NCBI GenBank assembly: GCA_964007475.1
Contig: OZ023274.1
Span: forward strand, 9,945,376 to 10,009,375
Source: Hybos culiciformis
Lineage: Eukaryota; Arthropoda; Insecta; Diptera; Hybotidae
DNA: 64,000 bases
Direction: 5' to 3'
In this document: positions 50,925 to 60,900 of the stretch, in pieces
Layout: the number at the start of each line of letters is the position of its first letter
Position numbering within the stretch: the stretch's first letter is position 1
The notes under the pieces: model-generated
Told to the model about the DNA's origin: nothing
The model's input: only the letters and a program-made list of their open reading frames with translations
Database searches by the model: none
Position numbers and translations under genes: made by a program

Positions 50925-51028
50925 AATTTAATATTTTTTTTGTAAATATTTTTTTAATAAAAAAATTTTTTAATTTTAGTATTATGTTTTATTTTATTTA
51001 TTTATTTATTTTTTTTCTACATGAAGCA

Positions 51029-51514
51029 TTAATATCTTTTTGATTTTTTACTATTTTTTGTTGACATTTTCCTTTTCCTTTTATTTAGATTTTCTTCAAT
51101 ATCTTCTTCGGAAGAAGAAGAAGTATATTCATCAGTTCTATCACCTCCCGATTCTGAATCACTTTCTGAATCACTACTGTTGACTTCATCTCTTGGTTTA
51201 AAATCAATGCTGGCCATGTTTTTTTTCTCTTTGATGCGACCATTGAAAATCATATATCCAATTTTTGTATTCAATAAATGGAGATCTTCTGCTGTCTTGA
51301 TCGGTTTTCTGATTCTTTTTGGTAGGTAAACCCAACATTTCCCATCTTCATCTTTTATTTTTACTATTAATGTTTTACCGTATTTGGTCTTAATAATTTT
51401 AAAACGGTAAACTTTATATTTCTTTTTTATAGTTAAATTATCCACGGTTTTAAAAGAATTACCGCCAACTGCGGTTTGTAAAAAAATTTTTAAAACTTTA
51501 CTTTCTGATGCCAT
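51029..51514 (-). CDS. OB-fold-like (possible ssDNA-binding) protein, 161 aa
   Basis: Residues 25-75 form a run of strands (LTIKKKYKVYRFKIIKTKYG, then TLIVKIKD, CWVYLPKRI) whose spacing resembles the small OB-fold, single-strand-binding-like proteins found in arthropod Polintons. After residue 100 comes a long acidic Ser/Asp/Glu stretch (112-141), then a basic cluster (NKRKRKM and KKSKR, 144-160) that could serve as a nuclear localisation signal. A role in protein-primed replication, coating displaced strands, is inference from fold likeness and from lying among the replication genes. The ATG at 51514 is unambiguous, and the spacer upstream (51515-51717) is A/T-rich only. Confidence 0.65.
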   Translation of the reverse strand: MASESKVLKIFLQTAVGGNSFKTVDNLTIKKKYKVYRFKIIKTKYGKTLIVKIKDEDGKCWVYLPKRIRKPIKTAEDLHLLNTKIGYMIFNGRIKEKKNMASIDFKPRDEVNSSDSESDSESGGDRTDEYTSSSSEEDIEENLNKRKRKMSTKNSKKSKRY

Positions 51515-51717
51515 TTTTTTTATTTTTTTTATTTTTTTAAACTTTTACTTTAAAATTAAGTTAAAAACTAAATTTAATTAGAAAATCTATCTCTTTTTAT
51601 ACTAAAAAAATATATTAAAAAAATTCTGATAATGATTTTTTGCATATGATGCATTTTATTGTAACTAGGTAACATCTATAACCTTTGTAAAATTATTAAG
51701 AGAAGAAAGCTGCTTAT

Positions 51718-52215
51718 TTAACAAAAATTAAGATTAAATTTATTTGCAACAAGAAACATAAGTATTTTGAATATATTCTGTACACCACACCTTTTAATTG
51801 TAATATTTTTATGAATTGAACAAGGTGCTTGAAAAATTTGTGCCTTATTAAAATTTAAAATATCATTCGCATCTATTATTTGAGATGAAATATATAATTC
51901 TAGGAAAGTCTTCTTCTGTTTTCCACACATAATAATGGTATTTCCATCTAAGTGTTTTAGAAAAGATGGTAACCTAGAATAATCAACTATTCCATCTGTC
52001 CATTTTAATCCATTAATATGATTAAAATTATATTCATTTTGTTGCTTTGCTTTCTCATTTAATTCTTCTTTTGGATATGGTGGTTTAAATAATATTTGTG
52101 TTGGAATTACTGAAGTGGTAGATATATAACACAATTCCTTCACAAATATTTGATTATTATTTCCAATTACATATTGGAAATCAACAATAACAGTTGTATT
52201 TCGTGATACTTTCAT
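51718..52215 (-). CDS. Conserved-looking Polinton protein of unknown role (165 aa)
   Basis: Opens with TVIVDFQYVIGNNNQIFVKEL, then an ILFKPPYPKEEL loop and a later GNTIIMCGKQKKTFLEL segment. I recall this arrangement (VDxQ ... FxVKEL ... FxPPY) from uncharacterised proteins associated with insect Polintons. The layout is reminiscent of an RNase H-like nuclease fold, but a full DEDD set cannot be assigned, so no activity is claimed. The C-terminus is Cys/His-rich (CSIHKNITIKRC). It is divergently paired with the integrase, only 48 bp separating the two ATGs, so the genes probably share a bidirectional promoter. Confidence 0.65.
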   Translation of the reverse strand: MKVSRNTTVIVDFQYVIGNNNQIFVKELCYISTTSVIPTQILFKPPYPKEELNEKAKQQNEYNFNHINGLKWTDGIVDYSRLPSFLKHLDGNTIIMCGKQKKTFLELYISSQIIDANDILNFNKAQIFQAPCSIHKNITIKRCGVQNIFKILMFLVANKFNLNFC

Positions 52216-52263
52216 TTTAATAGTTAGATTTACACTAAATAAATTTGAAAAATTTAAGACAAC

Positions 52264-53214
52264 ATGACCAAAACTAAAAAAATTTCAAAAGAAAGAGAAC
52301 AAATTGTTAAGGAGTTACATAGAAACGTTAGAAAAAAGTTTCCACGAAGAAGAGTAGTACAAAAAGGATTAAATGATACTTGGCAAATTGATTTAGTTGA
52401 AATGATACCATATAAAAGAGAAAACAATGGATTTAAATATTTATTAACAGTCATCGATATATTTTCCAAGTATGCGTATGCTAAACCATTAAAATCAAAA
52501 TCTGCTGAAGATGTAGTGAAAGCAATCACTAGTATTTTTAAAGAAGCTGGTCCTTCAAAAACACCAAAAAATATACATTCAGATCAAGGGAAAGAGTTTT
52601 TCAATTCAAAATTTAAACAATTGATGCTTCAAAAGGGTATAAATCATTACCATACATTTTCAGATTTAAAAGCGTCAATATGCGAACGATTTAACAGAAC
52701 TTTGAAAAGTCTTATGTGGAGACAATTCAGCTTACAAGGAAATTATAAATGGATTCACATATTGGATGATTTACTTACAAAGTATAATGAAACTGTTCAT
52801 CGAACTATTAAAATACAACCAAAAAATGTTAATAAAAAGAACGAAAAGTTTTTACTTAATGTGATATATAATAGACCAAAAGTATTTTTAAAAGGAAAAT
52901 TTAAAGAAGGAGATTTTGTACGTATTAATAAATATAAAGGAATATTTCGTAAGGGTTATGAGCCAAATTGGTCAACAGAAATTTTTAAAATTTGGAAAGT
53001 GAATATAACAAATCCTGTTACTTATAGTCTTGAGGATTACAACAATAAAAAAATTTTTGGTGGTTTTTATGAGCAGGAGCTCACAGTTGTAAAAGATCCT
53101 AAAAACTATCTCATTGAAAAAATTTTGAAGAAAAATAAAGATCAGGTCTTGGTAAAATGGTTAGGTTTTGATAATTCTCAAAATTCCTGGATAAACAAAA
53201 AAGATGTTATTTAA
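52264..53214 (+). CDS. Retroviral-type integrase with chromodomain
   Basis: Integrates the element and makes the 6-bp target duplication. 316 aa: an N-terminal basic helix ending FPRRR, then the rve catalytic core with Asp43 (WQIDLV), Asp107 (HSDQGKEF) and Glu141 (CERFNRT), an intact DDE triad with the last two acids ~34 residues apart. After an SH3-like part with GDFVRINKYKGIF, a chromodomain-like C-terminus follows (about 263-316: KNYLIEKILKKN, VLVKWLGF, SWINKKDV). No HHCC zinc finger is visible at the N-terminus, which is usual for the short Polinton form. It converges with the polymerase gene. AATAAA words at 53249-53254 and 53276-53281 lie just after its stop. Confidence 0.95.
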   Translation: MTKTKKISKEREQIVKELHRNVRKKFPRRRVVQKGLNDTWQIDLVEMIPYKRENNGFKYLLTVIDIFSKYAYAKPLKSKSAEDVVKAITSIFKEAGPSKTPKNIHSDQGKEFFNSKFKQLMLQKGINHYHTFSDLKASICERFNRTLKSLMWRQFSLQGNYKWIHILDDLLTKYNETVHRTIKIQPKNVNKKNEKFLLNVIYNRPKVFLKGKFKEGDFVRINKYKGIFRKGYEPNWSTEIFKIWKVNITNPVTYSLEDYNNKKIFGGFYEQELTVVKDPKNYLIEKILKKNKDQVLVKWLGFDNSQNSWINKKDVI

Positions 53215-53402
53215 ATATTATTTAATTTATTTACTTTTTCGTGTACCTAATAAAAGACAAATGAAATTTTTTATGAATAAAACATAATTTTTTTATTTTT
53301 ATTATTTAAAGAAATTAAAAATATATTATTAATAAAATTATTACTTAAAAAAAATGTATATATATGTAACTTACATATATTTATATTATTATTTTTTATA
53401 CA

Positions 53403-56400
53403 CTAAGAAATATTTTTATTTCCCCAAGCAAGTGTATTAATTTTATCATTTAAAATAAATCTTTTATCATCTAAAGAACTTAAAGTTATTTTATTTATAC
53501 TTTGAGTGTACAAAATATGTAAATTGGATCTAAAAGTTAACATACTATCATGATAAATTTTATTTTCTAACAAACATTTTTTATAATTAACTAAGCTTAA
53601 CTTTTTAACAACATTTTTTTTAACACCTTTTGCTTTTTTTATTTCTTTTCCCTTTAATACATCTAAAAAATACATTTTTGATCTTAAACCGATAAATTCT
53701 TTCACAATTTTTCCATTATTTTCATCTTTAAACAATCCTAATACTTTTTTGTTTACTAAAGGTAAACCGTAAATATTGTTGGGTTCGTAGTCAGAAGTAT
53801 CAAAACGTAATTTTGATTTGTCAGTTTCGCAAACATCTACCTTAATATCTTTATAAAAATCTTCTGTTGTGATTGTATAAATAAAACTATCAGTGTCCAT
53901 GTAATTTAATTTAAGTTTTTCGTTAAATTTTTGTTTCATATAATCATAATGAAAATTATACATATGTAATTTTGAAAGCTCTAACACTGTAAAACCTAAA
54001 TAAATGGGTTTATCATAAAACACTCTTGTTTTATTTAATTGAATAGCTGCTAAATTTTTTCCAAACAAGGACAAAGAATGAAAATTAGGTTTGGCAATTA
54101 GTGCTCTTGCACCCAGATGTCTACGTCGGCTTTCCCAACAATCAGCTATTTTAATAATTGTTCTTTTGTCAACATTTTCCATCGTCTTACCATAGACTGC
54201 GTTATTCATAAGTTTAAAAAAACTTTTATGGAATGCACTCGTTGACATTGTTCTATGTTTAGTATTTAAATCTATATATTTCTGTAACCAAGCAGATTGA
54301 TCAAATTCTATTGCACGATGTATTTTTTTTAAAATAAGACCATTTTTCAAACATTGTTTCAGATTTTCATGATGAATAATATATTTTTTTTTATTATTCA
54401 AATCTAATATTAATTTTGGAATTTTCCCTATAGGACTTTTTTTATTTTCAGCGCAGAAAGGTAAATCATTATGACACTCATGTAAATGTTCAGGGTAATC
54501 TAAATCGACTTCTAAAACATAACCAATCTCTGAATTTTCGGATATTTTATTTACATTAATTCTATCCGGATAATCAACCCACTTAAAATTTTTATGTGGT
54601 AGTAAATTTGACATTGCCCAACCATATAAATTATTTGCATCAAGGTAAACTATAAATTTTGGAGGTTTGGTATTATCAAATTCATTAAACATATATTTAT
54701 TATTAGATTTTGAATACCTGAGTCCACATTGACTTATACCACCGCGAATTCCTTTTTTAAAAAAATTCAACATATTAATATCTGTTAACAATTCTAATTT
54801 AATATCTGTATATTTTAACATCGCGTCCCATGCCAACCCTGGAGCTGTTAAGTAATGTGTTGCTTCTAAACTATATATTTGAAAACATATATCTCTAAAA
54901 TTTTCAAAAACGTCAGCTAATAATAAGACATCTGTCTTTAAATATAGTTTTAAGTAATCCCAAAGATTCTTACAATTAAATTCCTTCCATACATCCTGAG
55001 CATGTTTGTAGTCATCATCTGAACATAAAGTGTCTGCCATTTCATTTTTGAATTCTATTTGGGGAGGTAAACAAGACTTTTCAAGTTTTGTTATACTGTC
55101 TATATATTCATAAGGAAAAACCCCTTTTCTTGTTAGCAAATTAAATTTATCGGAGTCAGGAAAATATTTTTTTACTATTTTTAAATCGTTTTTATTTAAA
55201 TCCTGAACTAATGAGTCAAGACTAGACTGCATAAAACGGAATGAATCTAAAAATCGTAATTGAAATGTGTCTTTTTTAGTTATATAAATCTGTTTGCTTA
55301 TAGAAATATATAATTCTTTATTTAATGCTATTGTTGAAATTTCCCCTTCAGTTGAATTTAATTCTTTAAAAAATAAATGACTATCGTAACCAGATAAATT
55401 ATGGAAAAAAATGGGAAACAATTTTGGTATTCTATAATTTAAATTACATTTCTTATGAGCAGGACCGTTATAACTACCTGTTAAATGACAATGATCTTTA
55501 ACACGCTCATCAGTACGCCAAAATTTTTGTTCACAAATATGACAGCTATCCTTTGTTCTGTGTAGCTTCTTTTCTGCTTCTGTTAATAATTTCATTGGTT
55601 TTTCTTTGCTGATATAATTAAGGTATAATTCTTTGCAATCTTCAATCAGTGATTCAATAAATTTTCGAGCACAATTATCACCTTAAGAAATAAAAAATTT
55701 AATTTAGCTAAAAAATTATGTTTTTTATTATTTTAAACAACTTACCCAAAAATTCCTGATATTTATTTAAACTATCATCAAATGAACATTTTATAAAATA
55801 TGAAAACGCTACAGGCGTATGAAGCTTTATATTTGTTGTTGAAGAATGCTCTGAATTAGGCTTACAATATGATATTGATTGCAAACAACTTTCTGCATCT
55901 GCGTAAATTACAAAAGGCATTTTCATTTTTCTATGATAATCTTTAAACATTAAGCAATCGTTTTCCAATTGGGGGAGCTCTGTTACAATTTTATTACACT
56001 CACCTTTATGAATTTCCAGCTCCTTTGATATATTAAAATTAGCTAGACATATGTTGCAAAAAAATTTTCTTCCTTTATGTTTTGAAAATTGGGATCGTAC
56101 AAGTCTTGAAAGATTTTTAATCCAAACATAATGACTTTTGTTGTCTTTTTCTATCAAGAGTAAATTAATATGGAATTTTTTTTCTTTCTTAGTATGATAA
56201 TAAGGTCCAATTATTTTTATAAATTTTTTTTTTTTTTCCCCAAATTTTTCAAATCCAAAAACATTTATACTAATTTCAGGATTTATTTTCTCGAATTCAA
56301 TAATATCATCTGGATGTAATGGAAATTCTAAATTTACAAATTCTAATTTTTCAACTAATGAGTTATTTAATATTATTGTTGAATCATATATATTATTTAT

Positions 56401-57396
56401 TTTATAATTAGATGTTCTTTTAGGATTTTCAAATTTTTGTTTATGTAAAGCAGCTATTAAGCACCACTTAAAACAAAATACATCTTGGTTTTTGATATTA
56501 ATACATGCTTTTTTTTCTTCTATTTTTTTATCTAATTTAATATATTGACTACCTTTAATAGGATGATATTCGTTTATATTAATTTCAACATGTAGTATTC
56601 TTTCCAAACTCCAACCGGAATCTTTTTCTTGAAACTCTTCAATTTCTGTTTTTATTTTTTCAGCCATTTCATAATAAGCGGTTTTAATGTCTGATTCATT
56701 TCTAATAATTGTCATCTTCGAGTTAAAACATTTAACGCTATAAATATTTTCTATTTCATCATTTTCTAACTTATGTGGTTTAATAAAGCGTCCGTAAAAT
56801 TCCATATTAAACTTTATTGATTTGAACTCTACTAAATGTTTTTGCAATAGTTTAAAAACATCTTCGTTTATGTTATCAAAAAATATTTCAGGTAACAGTA
56901 ACTTCTCATTTTTGTTTTCTATAATAAATGTTGCAATTCTTCCTTCGAATCCTTGTTTCAAACATTTAATATTTTCGTCATATTGAACTGCTGCATTAGA
57001 CTTGTGAGAGTTAGTTCTTATGTGATAGTTCCAATATTTCTCATCGATTTCACTTTCGCAATGAGTGCAATATTTTTTATTTGAACTTGTTGAAGAATTT
57101 ACATAATTTTTTTGTTTTTTATTAGGTGCTTCATCTGTTGTTAATTTTCGTTTAATACCATGGGTTTCATTATTTTTTGAATATGAGTCGGTCTGTTTAC
57201 ACTTAAATTTAGGTGATTTATTTATTTTTATTTTATTATGAATTTTCAAATGAGTTTGCATTACATCTTTTCTTTCAAATTTTTTTTTACAAATACTACA
57301 CTCATATTTAATTATTTTTGTATGAACACTTTCTAAATGTCTTTTTAAACTTTTGTTATTGATAAATAATCCACAAATTTCACATAATTTCATCAT
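53403..57396 (-). CDS. Protein-primed family B DNA polymerase, one intron
   Basis: Replicates the element by protein priming. Two exons, 57396-55746 and 55681-53403, total 3930 nt (1309 aa). The intervening 64 nt interrupt the frame but have GTAAGT and a pyrimidine-rich AG end. N-terminus: C2H2 fingers at residues 5-25 and 33-53, another at ~110-131 and a C2HC at 447-467, with a terminal-protein-like region between. Exonuclease: ExoI YADAE (Asp500, Glu502), ExoII HNLSGYD (~644-650) and ExoIII YLKTD (~797-801). A Cys/His cluster like an endonuclease VII finger lies at ~597-630. Palm motifs: A YLDANNLYG (~896), B KLMNNAVYG (~1040), C YMDTDS (~1145). All active-site residues are intact. The start ATG follows an in-frame ATG doublet (MM). 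Confidence 0.93.
55682..55745 (-). other. 64-nt spliceosomal intron in the polymerase gene
   Basis: On the minus strand the intron begins GTAAGTTG (55745) and ends in a T-rich tract with TTATTTCTTAAG (55682). It contains in-frame stops, which is why the gene otherwise appears as two ORFs. Removal joins the exons in phase 1, creating a glycine codon at the junction and keeping the frame. 64 nt is within the usual size of minimal insect introns. The peptide context on both sides belongs to the exonuclease region and lies between motifs ExoI and ExoII. Confidence 0.88.
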
Positions 57397-57766
57397 TTTT
57401 TATCATTTATTCTTTATTTATAAGTTCACATAATACAAATAATAATTCAAATAATTTAATTAAGTTATAGAAATTTATTTAAATAAACTTTTTAACTTTT
57501 TTAATAAATATATTATTTTATTTGTGTAAGATATACAATAGACTACAGTATTTTATTTATTTTTAATTATATTTATAGAAAATTTTATCAAGTTCACGAA
57601 CAACACTTTTACCTATATCAAAATCAAGTTCATGGAAAAATATTTGCTTATCAACATTTTTTTCTAATTAACAACATATTTCTTGTTATTATTTTCTACA
57701 CTTTATCTCTTATTTTTTATATTATTTCATTTTCAATTTCTAATACAAAGTTTCATTAACCTCTAT
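57397..57766. promoter_or_regulatory. Spacer between polymerase start and right TIR
   Basis: About 370 bp of AT-rich sequence upstream of the polymerase ATG, presumably holding its promoter. No individual box stands out. The last ~45 bp (57721-57766) show decayed inverted similarity to the inner edge of the left TIR region. Confidence 0.4.
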
Positions 57767-57995
57767 TTCAAATACAAAGTTACATTTGCCACTGATAAGA
57801 AAGCAATTTTATATATATGTATATATATATATAAACAACTTTGACAAGACGAAAAGGTGCTCTAAGCTTTTTTTCTTATCATTTTCAAAAACGGTGAAAA
57901 AGTGCTCTGAGCTTCACTTTTTCCCATACAAAAAATTTTCGCCACTTTAAAAATGTACACCACTTTTGACGCAGAAACCCCATATTCATACTACT
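57767..57995 (-). repeat. Polinton right terminal inverted repeat
   Basis: Inverted copy of 42935-43162, nearly perfect, ending CATACTACT at the right target-site duplication (57996-58001). It lacks the clear extra ~39-bp unit found at the inner edge of the left TIR. Confidence 0.95.
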
Positions 57996-60900
57996 GTAAT
58001 GGTTCTTTTGACTTTTTTAGTGATTTTTATTGTGTTAATGTTGGGTCATGTGGTTTAACACCATATTAAATGATTTAAGAATCCATTAATAACCACAAGA
58101 AAAAAAAAACATTAAAGTTTTATTTTTTCATATATAATTTTTTTTTTCTTAATTTTTGATATAGGAAATAGATTTTGCACAAAATTAAAACAACTGGAAC
58201 AAAGATTGACCAAAAAGCCTATTTTTTACTGATAAATCATTGCAAAGCGTTCAATATTTTTTTGTGTTTTTTATTTTATATTATATTTTATTTTATATTT
58301 AAAAATATATATATAGGTACTTATTATTGATAATTTAGATACAACGTACAATTATTGTATCGTACTTTCAACAATTTCTTGCTGCAAAATTTCGATATAT
58401 TTAACGGCCATGGAATGTGCTTAAATGACAATACATATTATACTTCTATATTATAAATATGTCTACAAATCAAGTTATTAATATGATTGAATATTAACTT
58501 TAATGAAATACGCATCGTGATTCATTCACAAATTATTTAATACAAAGTTCGTTTACGATATTTTAAACTGTTGCATCCATTAAAATATTTAATACTATTT
58601 TCAGTAAAATAAATTTTCAGTGTATATTAAATTTTTTTTTTTTAAGTTTTAATGAGGTTTTTTTTTTCAGAGGAATGTTCAACTTTGATCTTTATATTTT
58701 TATTCATCCGTGCATTGAATTTATTCAATACCAATTGCACTTAATAGTGTATAAAGTATTATATAATAAATTTAACTGACGCAACCTTGTGACATTATAT
58801 ACGCTCATTAATCACATCACGTTTAACATTATTATTATTTTAATATAATAATTTTTTCTTTATTTAATTTAATTTCGTAATTTTAAATGTGCATTAAGAC
58901 AAAAGAAGAGAATTAAAAAACAAATAAACTATTAAATTGACAACTTTATATTTAAAAGATTATATAGAATAAAGTCATTAACATTGAAATTTATTGAAAA
59001 AAAAAATGTATATTATATTAAAATAATAATACAAATCATCATTAAAAAATCTCAATTAAATAAATCAATCGAAAATGACATTAAATTACTTTAAATATAT
59101 TTATATTGTATTTAATGTTTTGAAAACCTAAATTTTATAATAATCTTGAAGGACAGTGTACCTCTACATGGAACAGAAGTGTATCTTCTACAGTTTTAAT
59201 TGAAAATCTTCTGTTAAAAAAGTGTTGGACTTATTAAACCCAAGTATGTGCTAAATGCAAATATCATTAATTCTATTCAATGTCAGGACAGGGAGGTGGA
59301 AAACTTTCAGATGTTTGCTAAATTTATAAATCATTGTACTTTCAAAAACATTTATATTTAAACACATTGTAATTTTTTTTACTGAACACGGAATATAAAT
59401 TCGAAAAATTAAAGATTTTAACTTTTTATTGCATAAAAGTATCTTCAAATTTGTCTCAGGGTTATCAAATTATAAAATAATATAAAATTAAGTAATAAAA
59501 TTACTTAAATTAAATAAATTTGGCATATCATTTGGTATATATTTTTATTATTCTTCTATAATTGATTTGAAAAGAGACTATTATTTTTTCATTTAATTAA
59601 TTTCCACAATGACATCGTAATCATATTGAGTAGGTTAAAAAAAAAAACACTTTTCTTACAGAGAAAAAAAAATTTGCTTCAGTCACATCACGATAATTTA
59701 TCCCAAATAATAATTTTAATTTAAATGTTATAGAAACTTTTAAAATTACTAAGCATAACATTCATTCATTCTCAAAATAATTTCCATTTGGTCTTCCGTT
59801 GAAAATTTTTTTTAAAATAAAATAATATATTTTCGTAATTTTATATGCTGCTTCACGGAAGTGGCCAATTTTATAAAAATTCTGCTACATTAAATAAAAT
59901 TAAGAATAAAATATTTGAAAACTAATTGATTGATCCACATACTTTGGCTTACAAAATATTGAATTTAACATATTTTTGTTAGACAAGACAACGTTGTACA
60001 CGTTTTATAAAAGCGCAACGCCTTAGATGGGCAGGGTATGTTGCCAGAATGAATGAAAACCAATCAGATCGTTTATCAGTGTCCCGATATCACTAGAGCT
60101 AGTGGTTAAACAACATTGGTTAAACGGTGGTTAAACAACATTGAAAATAATGCATGACTTTTGCAAATACGCCCAAGACAGGACGGAATGGAGGCAAATA
60201 GTGAAGAAGGCTTAAGCTCGCATAGAACTGTAGCGCTCAATGATGATGATATTTTTATTCGATTTGTTCGATTTATGATGATGATATTTTTATTCGATGT
60301 ATTCTATATATTGAAATTACTAAAATTTAAATAAAAAAATCATGCTCCGTATCCTTAAAAAACATGTGAAAATATCCAGGGATACAATTTGCTTAATTAT
60401 TTTTTGAACTTTTTATTTATCTGTAAATATTCCAATTGTTTTTAATTTCTCTTATCTTATACCATACTAAGAACCTCCTCACATAATCAATATAACTTTC
60501 AGATCTTTGAATGTCAAGATCACAAACAAATAAAAATAAAAACACTTATTTTGGACAAATTACAAACACCCAGGCGATCATTTAACTTCAAAAAAAAAAA
60601 AAAAACATTCACTTTTTATTAATGTTTTACGTTTGTTCATATAAATGGTATTATCATAGTTAAATATGTACACAAAAAAAACATAATAACTTTTAGTTTC
60701 TCTAATTAATATAGCTTACCAAAAGCTATTTATGATGACAACAAAAAACATAAAAATTACAAACAAAAAAACTATTTAATGAAATTTAATAAAATTTTAT
60801 ATAATATGTGTAGACCTAACTTATTAAAAAAAAAAAAAAAAAAAACTCCACATCATATGGTTCGCATGAGGTTATTCTCATTTTATTACCATAATAGGAA

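Larger units (their letters stand above)
42935..57995. mobile_element. Complete Polinton/Maverick (15,061 bp)
   Basis: Self-synthesising virus-like DNA transposon. Seen directly: ~228-bp terminal inverted repeats beginning AGTAGTATG, a 6-bp target-site duplication (gtaatg at 42929-42934 and 57996-58001), and an empty site in copy A. All hallmark genes are present: protein-primed PolB, integrase, packaging ATPase, adenain-like protease, double-jelly-roll major capsid and penton-type minor capsid. The capsid block runs rightward in the left half; the polymerase runs leftward in the right half and converges on a rightward integrase. TIR start AG, 6-bp duplication and size all match the Polinton family. 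None of the core ORFs shows a frameshift or premature stop once the polymerase intron is recognised, and the TIRs are nearly identical, so insertion was probably recent. Confidence 0.97.

Noticed and set aside
55682..55745. Frameshift or stop inactivating the DNA polymerase
   Set aside because: GTAAGT and T-rich AG borders, an exact in-frame join and uninterrupted motifs on both sides fit an intron better than decay.
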